Assembly: GCA_014799465.1 (NCBI GenBank)
Contig: JAAVHZ010000066.1
Coordinates: 1-64,000, forward strand
Origin: Lachnospiraceae bacterium
Lineage (GTDB): Bacteria; Bacillota; Clostridia; Lachnospirales; Lachnospiraceae
Length of the DNA: 64,000 nucleotides
Reading direction: 5' to 3'
In this document: positions 54,634-64,000 of the stretch, one piece after another
How the letters are laid out: the number at the start of each line of letters is the position of its first letter
How positions within the stretch are numbered: position 1 is the first letter of the stretch
The notes under the pieces: model-generated
Told to the model about the DNA's origin: nothing
The model's input: the letters and a program-made list of their open reading frames with translations, nothing else
Database searches by the model: none
Translations under genes and position numbers: made by a program

Positions 54634-54753
54634 CCATCCTTTCTTATCGGCGATTTTAATCTTTGTTTTATATAATACCATATTTTTGCCAATTCATACA
54701 ATAGAACATATTTAAAACTTGCCACATACTAAAATAGTTTATCTAATAAATAC

Positions 54754-54804
54754 AAAAGGGCAGTTAATATTTGATGCATTGTATCAAATTTAACTGCTCC
54801 TTTT
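54754..54804 (-). terminator. Terminator of the AhpC-reductase operon
   Basis: Long hairpin on the minus strand from AAAAGGAGCAGTTAAATTTGAT to its complement (54754-54804), interrupted by one small mismatch, with T-rich flank. It follows the reductase stop codon. Confidence 0.75.
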
Positions 54805-54807
54805 ATC

Positions 54808-56448
54808 TTATTCTATCAAATCAAGAATCTGCCTTATATTCTTTTTTCCAAAAACAGGTTTTTCCCCATTAATGACCATACATGGAACACTCATTACCTG
54901 ATATTTTTCTTTTAAATCTGGAAAATGATTTAAATCATATACATCTGCAATAACATTAGGATTACCGGCTGCTATTTTCTGTGCAGATGTAACCAAATCC
55001 GGGCACATAGTACATGATAGTGAAACCATAATCTGTAAATGAATATTATCAGATATATTTTTTATCCTTTCTTCCACATCTGTTTCCACTATCTGTCCCG
55101 GACCTGCCGCATTATACAGTCCCAAAATAAATGAAGTAAACTCATGTCCTCCCGGAACTCCATGAAATGCAAGACCTGTCTGTGTACCATCTGTCAGGCA
55201 TACTCTTACACATGGTAACTGCTTTTCACCATGTGAATTGTCAATCTCTAAAATTAACTTGTCTGTCATATCTGCAAGTGTCTCCATATATTGCTTTAAC
55301 TCTTTTGATACAGCATCATCCTTCAGATATAACTTTAATAAAAGTGAACGTTCCATTTTATCAAATACCACATTAAGCTGTTCCAGCATATCTTCTGAAA
55401 AAAGACTGTTTTCATCTTCTGTTTTAGCATTCTTCTGTACTGTTGCTTTTTCTTCTTTATGTTCTTTACTGGAACTGTCCGGTTGCACAGGTTTTATTCC
55501 TGTCTTTTCCTGCATTGATTTTGCATAACGCTCTAACTCTGTAGCAGCTAATGCTCCATCGCCCACTGCCGTAACTACCTGCCTTAGATTTTTTACACAA
55601 ACATCACCTGCTGCATATAGTCCGTCAACACTTGTTTTCTGACAAAGGTCAGTTTTCACATAATTCTGCTCATTTATATCTGCCAATCCTCTTACAAGTT
55701 CCGTAGCAGGCTCATATCCTGCAAATACAAAAATACCGAAGGTATCTCCTTTTGGTGCTTTATATTCTGTCACCTCTCCTGTTACATTATTTTTGTATTT
55801 AAGAGTGCGTAGAAAATCATCTCCTGATGCCTCTACTACTTCTGTATTCGTCAGAACAGTAATTTTCTCATTCTTTCTTGCCTCTTCTGCAGTTGCTTTG
55901 GCACAGGTAAAATCATCCTCTCTTACAAGAATTGTTACATGACTTGCATATTGTGTAAGAAATACACTCTCTTCTGCTGCTGCAAAACCTCCACCTACAA
56001 CAAATACTTCCTTTCCTGTAAAAAACTCACCATCACATGTGGCACAGTAGGCAACACCGTGACCACGAAATTCTGCTTCTCCCTTAAATCCTATCATACG
56101 CGGATGTGCTCCTGTAGCAAGAAGCACACCAAAACATTTTAATCTGCCCTTATTTGTATCTACCATCTTAATATCTCCTGAAAAATCAAGATTTTCTGCT
56201 TCAGCTAAAAGAAATTCTGCTCCAAAGTTCTGTGCCTGTTTTCTCATTGCATTTGTTAATTCTGTTCCGTTAGTTCTCTCTATGCCCGGATAATTTACTA
56301 CTTCTGAGGTTATTGTAATCTGACCTCCGAAATGTTCTTTTTCCACTACCAACACACGATAACGTGCTCTCGCCAGATAGAGTGCGGCAGTAAGCCCTGC
56401 CGGTCCACCTCCGATTACTATTACATCATACAAATTTTCTTTTTCCAT
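54808..56448 (-). CDS. Thioredoxin reductase-AhpF-like protein with C-terminal thioredoxin-fold domain
   Basis: 546 residues. Residues 1-310 are a TrxB-type flavoprotein: FAD motif GGGPAGLTAALYLARA (residue 13 on), NAD(P) motif VVGGGFAAAEE and the redox pair CATCD (Cys135, Cys138). After an acidic linker (about 320-350) residues 360-546 form two thioredoxin-like folds with the dithiol CTMC (Cys479, Cys482). E. coli AhpF has the thioredoxin part first; here the order is swapped. It starts 4 bp after ahpC, so it likely reduces that peroxiredoxin, passing electrons from NAD(P)H to peroxide. Confidence 0.9.
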   Translation of the reverse strand: MEKENLYDVIVIGGGPAGLTAALYLARARYRVLVVEKEHFGGQITITSEVVNYPGIERTNGTELTNAMRKQAQNFGAEFLLAEAENLDFSGDIKMVDTNKGRLKCFGVLLATGAHPRMIGFKGEAEFRGHGVAYCATCDGEFFTGKEVFVVGGGFAAAEESVFLTQYASHVTILVREDDFTCAKATAEEARKNEKITVLTNTEVVEASGDDFLRTLKYKNNVTGEVTEYKAPKGDTFGIFVFAGYEPATELVRGLADINEQNYVKTDLCQKTSVDGLYAAGDVCVKNLRQVVTAVGDGALAATELERYAKSMQEKTGIKPVQPDSSSKEHKEEKATVQKNAKTEDENSLFSEDMLEQLNVVFDKMERSLLLKLYLKDDAVSKELKQYMETLADMTDKLILEIDNSHGEKQLPCVRVCLTDGTQTGLAFHGVPGGHEFTSFILGLYNAAGPGQIVETDVEERIKNISDNIHLQIMVSLSCTMCPDLVTSAQKIAAGNPNVIADVYDLNHFPDLKEKYQVMSVPCMVINGEKPVFGKKNIRQILDLIE

Positions 56449-56452
56449 AATT

Positions 56453-57016
56453 TTATAACTGTCCCACTAAATCTAAACTCGGTTTCAAAGTTTCTGCTCC
56501 AGGCTGCCATTTTGCAGGGCACACTTCATCCCCATGCTCATGTACGAACTGACTTGCCTGAACACGTCTGAATAATTCTTCTGCATTACGTCCCACATTT
56601 CCTGCAGTAACTTCATATGCCACAATCTTTCCTTCCGGATTTACGATAAAACTGCCTCTTTCTGCCAACCCATCATCTTCAATATAGACTTCAAAATCTT
56701 TTGACAATGCATGGGTCGGGTCTGCAAGCATAGGATATTTTATTTTTTTAATACGCTCTGACACATCATGCCATGCCTTGTGTACAAAATGTGTATCACA
56801 TGATACGGCATAGATTTCACAGTTTACCTTTTTAAATTCTTCATATTTATTTGCCAAATCCTCTAATTCCGTAGGGCATATAAATGTAAAATCTGCCGGA
56901 TAGAAAAAAAACACACTCCACTTTCCAAGAATATCTTCTTTGGTTACTTTTTTAAAGGCACCATCATGGAACGCCTGAACCGTAAAATCACTTACTTCTT
57001 TGCTAATCATTGACAT
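56453..57016 (-). CDS. ahpC: Alkyl hydroperoxide reductase peroxiredoxin AhpC
   Basis: 187 residues, typical 2-Cys peroxiredoxin: peroxidatic cysteine Cys47 in FTFICPTEL and resolving cysteine Cys166 in DEVCPAKW, with the WSVFFFYPADF strand and the DPTHALSKDF segment. It removes hydrogen peroxide and organic hydroperoxides; the adjacent reductase returns it to the thiol form. Ribosome site AAGGAG. In an obligate anaerobe this gives resistance to short air exposure. A terminator for the operon is at 54754; another hairpin at 57103-57138 is upstream. Confidence 0.97.
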   Translation of the reverse strand: MSMISKEVSDFTVQAFHDGAFKKVTKEDILGKWSVFFFYPADFTFICPTELEDLANKYEEFKKVNCEIYAVSCDTHFVHKAWHDVSERIKKIKYPMLADPTHALSKDFEVYIEDDGLAERGSFIVNPEGKIVAYEVTAGNVGRNAEELFRRVQASQFVHEHGDEVCPAKWQPGAETLKPSLDLVGQL

Positions 57017-57102
57017 TGTTTTTTACTCCTTTTATTATATTATTTCTGATTCATATCCTCATTGTTTCCAATAAATTTTATTTTCATACAATGTAATTAA
57101 AA

Positions 57103-57138
57103 GACCCTATGCATTAGAAATTCCATCTGCATAAGGTC
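57103..57138 (-). terminator. Terminator upstream of ahpC
   Basis: GACCCTATGCA (57103-57113) pairs with TGCATAAGGTC (57128-57138) with one mismatch, followed by TTTTAATT on the minus strand. It lies 100 bp past the macro-domain gene, which it probably ends. The rest of 57017-57239 has no gene that I can see. Confidence 0.75.
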
Positions 57139-57239
57139 ATATTTAAAATTTTAGTATGCACTTGTCATATTGCAGATTTGCATTTCTAAATAAGAGTTTG
57201 AGAAACAATACATACCCAAAAAACAATAAACCAACTGAT

Positions 57240-57764
57240 TTACTTTACATTTCTACATAACTCATCAACTTCTCTTTTATATACCATTTCTGTATTATCA
57301 TCAAACAATACCCATTCAACAAGAGATATTTTTCCTTCATTTTCTTTAATGAAATTTAATACTGTACGAACTGCAATATTTGCAGCTAATTCAACCGGAA
57401 AACGATAAATACCTGTAGCTATAGAAGGAAATGCTATGGTACGGATTCCATTATCTACAGCTAATTGCAGTGAATTATAATAGCAGTTTGCAAGTTGCTC
57501 TTCCTCGCTATTTTTTCCTCCATTCCATACAGGTCCAACTGTATGAATCACAAAATCACAAGGCAGATTGTATGCTTTTGTAATCTTAGCCTGTCCTGTT
57601 TTACAACCGCCAAGCAAACGGCACTCAAACAAAAGTTCCGGTCCTGCTGCCCTATGAATGGCACCGTCAACACCGCCTCCACCTAATAAACTTGAATTTG
57701 CGGCATTAACGATTGCCTGCACATCCTGAACCTTTGTTATATCACCTCTTATAGTTTTTATCAT
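57240..57764 (-). CDS. Macro-domain protein, O-acetyl-ADP-ribose deacetylase-type
   Basis: About 174 residues. Macro-domain signature: [58 protein letters not shown], where the Asn-Asn and GGGGVD loop bind ADP-ribose, and [12 protein letters not shown]. The family removes acetyl or ADP-ribosyl groups from O-acetyl-ADP-ribose or aspartyl/glutamyl-ADP-ribose. I start at ATG 57764 (GGAGAACCAT), the longer frame to 57776 also being open. It lies 15 bp after purL, but no functional link is clear. Confidence 0.9.
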   Translation of the reverse strand: MIKTIRGDITKVQDVQAIVNAANSSLLGGGGVDGAIHRAAGPELLFECRLLGGCKTGQAKITKAYNLPCDFVIHTVGPVWNGGKNSEEEQLANCYYNSLQLAVDNGIRTIAFPSIATGIYRFPVELAANIAVRTVLNFIKENEGKISLVEWVLFDDNTEMVYKREVDELCRNVK

Positions 57765-57791
57765 ATGGTTCTCCATCTTCTATTCTGTATC

Positions 57792-60700
57792 TTATTTGAA
57801 ATATTCCACACCGGATTCAAATATTTTCATATCCTGTTCCCCTGTGATATTCCTTGCCACCGATACTCCTTTACGCTCCACATGAGCCATCTTTCCAAGG
57901 CATCTTCCATCAGGGCTTGTTATACCTTCAATTGCAGCATAGGAACCATTAATATTCCACTCTTCATCCATAGTCGGTCTGCCCTTCTCATCTACATACT
58001 GAGTCACAACCTGTCCATTTTTAAAGAGTTCCTTAATCCAGTCATCATTAGCTACGAATCTTCCCTCACCGTGTGAAGCCGGATTTACATATGTCCTTCC
58101 AAGCTGTGCATTCATAAGCCAAGGCGATTTATTGCTGACAACCTGTGTATATACCATCTTTGAAATATGACGGTTAATAGTGTTATATGTCAATGTAGGT
58201 GAATTTTCACCCTGACCTGTAATCTGTCCGTTAGGAACAAGACCCAGCTTAATAAGTGCCTGAAAACCATTACATATACCAAGTGCAAGACCGTCTCTTT
58301 CATTTAACAGTTTAGTAACTGCTTCCTTTAGCTTTTCATTTCTAAATGCTGTAGCAAAGAACTTAGCAGAACCGTCAGGCTCATCACCTGCACTGAAACC
58401 ACCAGGAAACATAATAATCTGCGACTGTGCAATACTGTCTTCGAATACCTTTACCGAATCCCTTATATCTTCTGCATTCATATTTTTAAATACCTTAGTT
58501 ATAACATTTGCTCCGGCAGCCTCAAATGCTTTTGCACTATCATATTCACAGTTAGTACCCGGAAATACAGGAATGAAAACTGTAGGTTTTGCCACCTTAT
58601 TCTTGCATATATATACTTCTCCTGCACGATATAACGGGGTATCAAGTATCTCGCTGTCATTAGACGAACGTGTAGGAAATACCCTCTCAAGAGTACCTTC
58701 CCATTTACTCAATGCTTCATCTACAGATATTTTCATATCTCCATATACAAATTCTGCATCTTCTGTCACACTACCGATAATCCGTCCCACACTCTCTGCT
58801 TCCTGCACTTTATCTTCTGCTATTTCGGCAACGATGTTTCCAATACCTTTAGCAAAAAGCTCATTGCTATTTACTTCACCTGAATCAATATATATACCAA
58901 GCTTATTACCAAATGCCATTTTGCTTACTGCTGCTGCAATACCTTTGGCATCCACCACATAAGCGGACTTAATAACTCCATTTCCAATCAATTCATGTAT
59001 TGTGTCATACAGATTCATTATCTGTTTATAATCAGGGAGGTCATATTCATCCTTCTTAATTTCAAATAATGCAATCTTACTTCCGGGAGTTTTAAATTCC
59101 GGTGAAATAACATCTTTTTCCTTAGCCACATCCACTGCAAAAGATACCAGCGTAGGAGGAACATCTATATCATTAAATGTACCTGACATACTGTCCTTGC
59201 CGCCTATTGACGGAAGCCCAAATCCAAGCTGTGCATCATATGCACCAAGAAGTGATGCAAAAGGCTGGCTCCAACGTGAAGAATCATCTGTCATTCTTCT
59301 GAAATATTCCTGGAAAGTAAACCTTATCTTCTTATAATCTCCACCGGCTGCCACAATTTTGGCAACTGACTCTATAACTGCATATACTGAACCATGATAT
59401 GGACTCCAGCTCGAAAGATATGGATCAAATCCATAGCTCATCATAGTAACAGTATCACATTTACCCTTTAATACAGGAAGTTTGGCAACCATTGCCTGCA
59501 TCTCCGTAAGCTGATACCTTCCTCCATATGGCATAAATACAGTTCCTGCACCGATAGATGAGTCAAATCTTTCCACAAGTCCTTTTTGTGAACATACATT
59601 AAGGTCTGCAAGTGTATCCAGCCACTTGTCTTTTACATCTGATACATCCTCATCTTTAAAATATCTATCATCTTCTGAAGGCATGTCCACCTTAACATCT
59701 GTTTCCTGATGTGCACCATTTGTATCAAGAAATGCCCTTGATATATTTACTATATCCTTTCCTCTCCAGTTAAGTACAAGTCTGGGCTCTTCTGTAACTA
59801 CAGCCACCTCTGTAGCCTCCAGATTCTCCTCTCTTGCATAATCCATAAACTGTGCCACATCTTTTTTATCTACAACTACTGCCATTCTCTCCTGAGATTC
59901 TGATATTGCAATCTCAGTTCCGTCAAGTCCTGCATATTTCTTTGGTACTTTATCAAGGTTGACCTTAAGTCCGTCTGCCAGTTCACCTATGGCAACAGAT
60001 ACACCGCCTGCACCAAAGTCATTACATTTCTTAATCATATGACTGACTTCAGGACGTCTGAATAACCTCTGAAGTTTTCTTTCGGTAGGTGCATTACCCT
60101 TCTGTACCTCAGCACCACATGTCTCTATAGATTTTTCTGTATGAACCTTTGATGAACCTGTAGCACCGCCACAACCGTCACGACCTGTACGTCCTCCAAG
60201 CAGGATAATTATATCTCCCGGGTCTGAATTCTCACGGATAACCGCCGACCTCGGTGCCGCAGCTATAACAGCTCCAATCTCCATTCTCTTTGCCACATAA
60301 TCAGGATGATATATTTCCTTTACTAATCCTGTAGCAAGTCCGATTTGATTTCCATATGAACTATACCCCTGTGCTGCACCACGAACCAGTTTCTTCTGTG
60401 GCAGCTTGCCATGTAAAGTCTCATTCATGGATTTTGTAGGGTCTGCTGCACCTGTAACACGCATTGCCTGATATACATAGGTACGTCCTGATAACGGATC
60501 TCTTATTGCACCTCCAAGACAGGTTGCTGCACCACCAAAAGGCTCTATCTCCGTAGGGTGGTTGTGTGTCTCATTTTTAAAGTTCACAAGCCACTCTTCT
60601 GTAACTGTACCATTTCCGTCTTCTTTATCTATCTCTACAGGAACTACTATACTGCATGCATTTATTTCATCTGATTTTTCCTGGTCTTCCAGTTTTCCTT

Positions 60701-61568
60701 CCTTTTTCAGTTTTCGCATTGCAAGAAGTGCCAAGTCCATAAGACATACAAATTTATCATCTCTGCCCTTAAATATTACTTCCCTGTCCTCTATATATCT
60801 CTCATATGTTTTGAGAATAGGTGTCTTATAATAACCGTCTTCAAATACAACGTCCTTAAGCTCTGTATTAAACGTAGTATGACGGCAGTGGTCTGACCAA
60901 TAAGTATCAAGAACTCTTATTTCTGTCATGGAAGGGTCTCTGTTCTCTTCATTTTTAAAATAGTTCTGAATATGTTTAAAATCATTAAATGTCATTGCAA
61001 GATTCAACGAATCATATAGACTTTTAAGCTTGTCTTCACTAAAATCCTTAAATCCGTCAAATATTACCACATCTGACGGCTCTTCAAACTCTGTAACAAG
61101 TGTTACAGGCTTATCAATGCCTGTCTCTCTTGAATCTACCGGATTAATGCTGAAAGATTTGATATTTTCAAACTCTTCATCTGTTATATCTCCTTCTATA
61201 ACATATGTTACTGCCGTTTTAATAACAGGCTCTTCCGATTCATTTAAAAACTTAATACACTGCTCTGCCGAATCTGCTCTCTGGTCAAATTGTCCCGGCA
61301 GATATTCCACACTAAATACCCTGTCTTTATTCTGTTTGTAAGGAAATGTCTCCTCATAAATATCATCTACAGGAGGTTCTGAAAATACAGTCTTTAAGGC
61401 ATCTTTGTATGTATCGTCTGAAATGTTTTCCACATCATAACGTACAAGTTCCCTAAGTCCCGTAACAGTTTTAATTCCAAGATAACTTGAAATCTCATGC
61501 TTCATTTCCTTTGCCTTTACCGCATATGGTGCCTTTTTCTCAACATAAACTCTTCTTACTTTGCTCAT
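57792..61568 (-). CDS. purL: Phosphoribosylformylglycinamidine synthase (single chain)
   Basis: About 1258 residues. Fourth step of de novo purine synthesis: converts FGAR, glutamine and ATP to FGAM. Architecture: N-terminal PurS-like domain (residues 1-100), two AIR synthase-type halves (KNETHNHPTEIEPFGGAATCLGG near residue 330 and GFGLPSIGGKDSMSGTF), and a C-terminal glutamine amidotransferase (FPGTNCEYDSAKAFEAAGA, GICNGFQALIKLG with Cys). All parts that in other Firmicutes are PurS, PurL and PurQ are fused here. ATG 61568 follows GGAGGTTACT. Confidence 0.95.
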   Translation of the reverse strand: MSKVRRVYVEKKAPYAVKAKEMKHEISSYLGIKTVTGLRELVRYDVENISDDTYKDALKTVFSEPPVDDIYEETFPYKQNKDRVFSVEYLPGQFDQRADSAEQCIKFLNESEEPVIKTAVTYVIEGDITDEEFENIKSFSINPVDSRETGIDKPVTLVTEFEEPSDVVIFDGFKDFSEDKLKSLYDSLNLAMTFNDFKHIQNYFKNEENRDPSMTEIRVLDTYWSDHCRHTTFNTELKDVVFEDGYYKTPILKTYERYIEDREVIFKGRDDKFVCLMDLALLAMRKLKKEGKLEDQEKSDEINACSIVVPVEIDKEDGNGTVTEEWLVNFKNETHNHPTEIEPFGGAATCLGGAIRDPLSGRTYVYQAMRVTGAADPTKSMNETLHGKLPQKKLVRGAAQGYSSYGNQIGLATGLVKEIYHPDYVAKRMEIGAVIAAAPRSAVIRENSDPGDIIILLGGRTGRDGCGGATGSSKVHTEKSIETCGAEVQKGNAPTERKLQRLFRRPEVSHMIKKCNDFGAGGVSVAIGELADGLKVNLDKVPKKYAGLDGTEIAISESQERMAVVVDKKDVAQFMDYAREENLEATEVAVVTEEPRLVLNWRGKDIVNISRAFLDTNGAHQETDVKVDMPSEDDRYFKDEDVSDVKDKWLDTLADLNVCSQKGLVERFDSSIGAGTVFMPYGGRYQLTEMQAMVAKLPVLKGKCDTVTMMSYGFDPYLSSWSPYHGSVYAVIESVAKIVAAGGDYKKIRFTFQEYFRRMTDDSSRWSQPFASLLGAYDAQLGFGLPSIGGKDSMSGTFNDIDVPPTLVSFAVDVAKEKDVISPEFKTPGSKIALFEIKKDEYDLPDYKQIMNLYDTIHELIGNGVIKSAYVVDAKGIAAAVSKMAFGNKLGIYIDSGEVNSNELFAKGIGNIVAEIAEDKVQEAESVGRIIGSVTEDAEFVYGDMKISVDEALSKWEGTLERVFPTRSSNDSEILDTPLYRAGEVYICKNKVAKPTVFIPVFPGTNCEYDSAKAFEAAGANVITKVFKNMNAEDIRDSVKVFEDSIAQSQIIMFPGGFSAGDEPDGSAKFFATAFRNEKLKEAVTKLLNERDGLALGICNGFQALIKLGLVPNGQITGQGENSPTLTYNTINRHISKMVYTQVVSNKSPWLMNAQLGRTYVNPASHGEGRFVANDDWIKELFKNGQVVTQYVDEKGRPTMDEEWNINGSYAAIEGITSPDGRCLGKMAHVERKGVSVARNITGEQDMKIFESGVEYFK

Positions 61569-61610
61569 AGTAACCTCCATAATGTTCAAATTACACTTTC
61601 AATATTGATT

Positions 61611-61619
61611 ATTATAGCA
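61611..61619 (-). promoter_or_regulatory. purL extended -10 promoter
   Basis: TGCTATAAT on the minus strand (TGn plus TATAAT), 43 bp before the start codon. No clear -35 is visible and no purine-box repeat was recognised. Confidence 0.55.
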
Positions 61620-61646
61620 TACCAACTCTTTTTTTCCCATATCAAA

Positions 61647-63989
61647 TTATAAATATTTCCAAAATCTCCTAATCTCTTCTTCTGCTGTTTTTATATTTAC
61701 ACATTTTACATCATCCCACTCTCTGGGATAAAGCCCTGAATAAGATGTTTCCAGAAATCTGTCATCCAAAAGTCCGATAACACCATAATCCTCTTGTGTT
61801 CTTATAACTCTGCCTGCCGCCTGAAGTACCTTATTAATGCCCGGATATCTGTAAGCATAATCAAAACCGTTTCTGCCGTTTTCATCATAATAACTCTTTA
61901 AAATCTGTTTTTCAGTGCATATCTGCGGCAATCCCGTACCAACTACAATAGTTCCTATAAGTCTTTCATTTTTTAAGTCTATTCCTTCAGAAAATACACC
62001 GCCCAGAACGCACAGGCCTATAAGAGTATAATCGGCATCTTCCTTAAAACTTTCCAAAAACTCTTCCCTTGACTGCTCATCCATCTTATTTTCCTGCAAT
62101 ATATATCTGAATCCGTCTATATCCGACAATGGTTCCAATACCTGATAAACACTGTCCATTAATTTGTATGAAGGAAAGAAAACCATATAATTACCTTTGC
62201 ACATCTTTGCTGTAACTCTTATATATTCACCCATCTTCTGATACTCTGTAATATTTCTGCGGTTATATCTGCTGCTTACATCAGTTGCAATAAATATGAG
62301 CCTCTTGTCCTGCTGAAACGGTGAATCAATGTATATTGCATAATCATCCGTTTTACCTCCAAGCAGCTCTTTATAATAATTTACCGGAAGAAGCGTAGCT
62401 GAAAAAAATATTGTACTTAAACATTGCTGCATACACCTGCTTACATTACCTGACGGATTAACACAAAACAGTTTTATTAAAAATCCTTTATCCTTTGAAT
62501 CCTCCGTAAATATCTCATACTTATCATCAACTAATTCATAAATATTAAGAAAGTTCACAAAGTCAAAGTAAAAATCCATTACAGATTCCCTGCCGTCAAA
62601 CTCCCTAAAATCATCAAGGAACTTCTTCATATATCCCTGTAACCTTAATAACTGTTTTATCAGACTGTCTGCATCTTCTCTTAAATAATACTCCCTGTCT
62701 TCTCCTTCTTTCCTATATGCTAAAAGTTCTTTATTACATCTGCCTAATGCATTGTATACAGCCTTGCTTTTATCCTTAACAATTTTTTTAACGGAAAGAA
62801 AATCATCTTTATATAACGTAGCACTATACATCTCTCTGGCTCTTTCCACCAGATTATGTGCTTCATCTACCAATACAATATAGTCTCCTTTTGCTCCATC
62901 TGAAAAGTACCGTTTTAATCTTACTGTCGGGTCATAAACATAATTATAATCACATATAATTCCATCACACCAATTAGTACAGTCAAGATTCATTTCAAAT
63001 GGACAAACATTATGTTTTTGTGCGTATTGAAGAATCACATCTCTTGTTATTTCATTTTCGCTATTTATTATATCAAATACTGCATCATTAATTCTGTCAA
63101 AATGCCCTTTTGCTCTCTCACATTTTTCAGGATTACATTCCGGTTTGTCAAGTATGCATATCTTATCTTTTGCCGTAATAGTTACATTTCTAAAATGAAG
63201 TCCTCTGATTTTTAAAAGCCTGAATGCCTCCTCCGCCACTGTCCTAGTAATGGTTTTTGCCGTAAGATAAAATATTTTATCTCCACTGCCCTCACCCATT
63301 GCCCTTACTGCCGGAAAAATAACCGACATAGTTTTTCCTACTCCCGTAGGTGCCTGAATATACAAATCCTTCTTCTGGCGTACCGTTTTAAATACAGATA
63401 CGACAATATCCCTCTGCCCCTTCCTATACTCAAAAGGAAACTGTAAGTTTTCTATGGATTCCTGCCTTAAAATCAAATTATCATATAAAAATTCTACCCA
63501 TCTTGAATAACTTTGTATCAAATCTGCAAACCATTCTTTTAACTCTTCATACTCAAAAATTTCATTAAATCTTTTTATCTCTTCACTGTCAAGATTACAG
63601 TATGTCATCTGTATTCCTATTCGTTCCAGACTATTCTTTTCTGCATAAATGTATGCATAGCACATAGCCTGTGCTTTATGTACTCCTATAGGTTCTTTAA
63701 ACTTCATTACATTTGAGTACATTCCTTTTATCTCATCTATAATAACAATGTCTTTTTTATTAATTATACCGTCTGCCCTTCCTTCAACGGTTATAGAAAA
63801 TCTATCTGATGATACAGTGATTTTTAAAGGAACTTCCGGTGTATATTCTGTTCCCATTCTTCCCTGAATCTTTCTATGTATGCGGCTGCCTTCCTGCATG
63901 GCTTCTTTTTCATTCACAGATGTTCTTCTGTTATCAATATCTCCTGACCTTAGTACAAATTCCACAAGATTACGAACTGAAATTTTCAA
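61647..63989 (-). CDS. XPD/DinG-type DNA helicase with N-terminal nuclease-like domain
   Basis: At least 780 residues; the frame is open to the window edge, so the start may lie beyond 64000 (the first usable codon seen is TTG at 63989). Residues 1-190 show a RecB/Cas4-like pattern (RADGIINKKDIVIIDEIKG, then HKAQAMCYAYI). The helicase part has Walker A QAPTGVGKTMS, four cysteines for an iron-sulphur cluster between CILDKPECNPEKC and NWCDGIICDYN, DEAH in VLVDEAHNLV, and motif VI in QAAGRVIRTQEDYGVI. DinG-like helicases unwind damaged or structured DNA. A nuclease-fused form is a frequent Firmicute variant. Confidence 0.88.
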   Translation of the reverse strand: MKISVRNLVEFVLRSGDIDNRRTSVNEKEAMQEGSRIHRKIQGRMGTEYTPEVPLKITVSSDRFSITVEGRADGIINKKDIVIIDEIKGMYSNVMKFKEPIGVHKAQAMCYAYIYAEKNSLERIGIQMTYCNLDSEEIKRFNEIFEYEELKEWFADLIQSYSRWVEFLYDNLILRQESIENLQFPFEYRKGQRDIVVSVFKTVRQKKDLYIQAPTGVGKTMSVIFPAVRAMGEGSGDKIFYLTAKTITRTVAEEAFRLLKIRGLHFRNVTITAKDKICILDKPECNPEKCERAKGHFDRINDAVFDIINSENEITRDVILQYAQKHNVCPFEMNLDCTNWCDGIICDYNYVYDPTVRLKRYFSDGAKGDYIVLVDEAHNLVERAREMYSATLYKDDFLSVKKIVKDKSKAVYNALGRCNKELLAYRKEGEDREYYLREDADSLIKQLLRLQGYMKKFLDDFREFDGRESVMDFYFDFVNFLNIYELVDDKYEIFTEDSKDKGFLIKLFCVNPSGNVSRCMQQCLSTIFFSATLLPVNYYKELLGGKTDDYAIYIDSPFQQDKRLIFIATDVSSRYNRRNITEYQKMGEYIRVTAKMCKGNYMVFFPSYKLMDSVYQVLEPLSDIDGFRYILQENKMDEQSREEFLESFKEDADYTLIGLCVLGGVFSEGIDLKNERLIGTIVVGTGLPQICTEKQILKSYYDENGRNGFDYAYRYPGINKVLQAAGRVIRTQEDYGVIGLLDDRFLETSYSGLYPREWDDVKCVNIKTAEEEIRRFWKYL

Positions 63990-64000
63990 ATTGCCATCTA

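Overview
The window looks like a chromosomal segment of a low-GC, Gram-positive, anaerobic Clostridia-type bacterium, most likely a gut member of the family Lachnospiraceae. The signs are AT-rich intergenic DNA, strong AGGAGG ribosome sites, pyruvate phosphate dikinase, a single-chain glycyl-tRNA synthetase, a fused purine FGAM synthase, secreted CotH proteins with InlB-type repeats, lipoproteins with Thr/Glu-rich linkers and a transmembrane chemoreceptor. I cannot name the species. Nearly every gene lies on the minus strand; only the blaI-blaR1 pair and one lipoprotein gene are on the plus strand. I see no rRNA, tRNA, CRISPR array or insertion sequence.

Layout. 1-5 kb: housekeeping genes (lepB, rplS) with an unusual cloverleaf repeat and a five-unit hairpin repeat, then a run of DUF434, GreA-like, MATE, NifX-like and C_GCAxxG_C_C genes. 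4.9-11.1 kb: accessory genes: an orphan polymorphic-toxin-like C-terminus with a candidate immunity gene, a chemoreceptor, and a compact four-gene operon (DUF1963, DUF1266-DUF2185, KptA-zinc ribbon, NADAR) behind a near-consensus promoter. 11.2-18.6 kb: a flavin-type oxidase, an AraC regulator, an SDR enzyme and two tandem secreted CotH-type kinases. 18.6-26.3 kb: an eight-gene Ytr-like ABC locus (two FtsX-type permeases, two ATPases, a GntR repressor, two membrane proteins, a lipoprotein) with interleaved palindromes at its promoter.

26.3-35.2 kb: a TIR-transmembrane-propeller gene with its own promoter, followed closely by a DHH phosphoesterase and two uncharacterised genes and ended by a strong terminator; just upstream lies a RloA-RloB pair of the AbiL type. 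This is the most defence-like part of the window. 35.2-40.9 kb: a BlaI/BlaR1 sensor pair converging on a lipoprotein and a PBP2a-like transpeptidase; the same BlaI-type operator (ATTACAnnTGTAGGA) sits at both promoters, so the locus reads as an inducible beta-lactam-tolerance regulon. 40.9-45 kb: small membrane or zinc-ribbon hypotheticals, a second MATE pump, a DUF4352-like lipoprotein and a 53-residue membrane peptide missed by length cut-offs.

45-64 kb: core metabolism and information genes: ppdK (with a palindrome filling its promoter spacer), glyS, a lipoprotein, recO, era, an M16C peptidase, a domain-permuted AhpF-like reductase with ahpC, a macro-domain hydrolase, purL and an XPD/DinG-type helicase with an N-terminal nuclease-like domain. 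Themes that recur are NAD/ADP-ribose chemistry (NADAR, KptA, TIR, macro) and toxin-immunity-type families (DUF2185, DUF1963, DUF1266).
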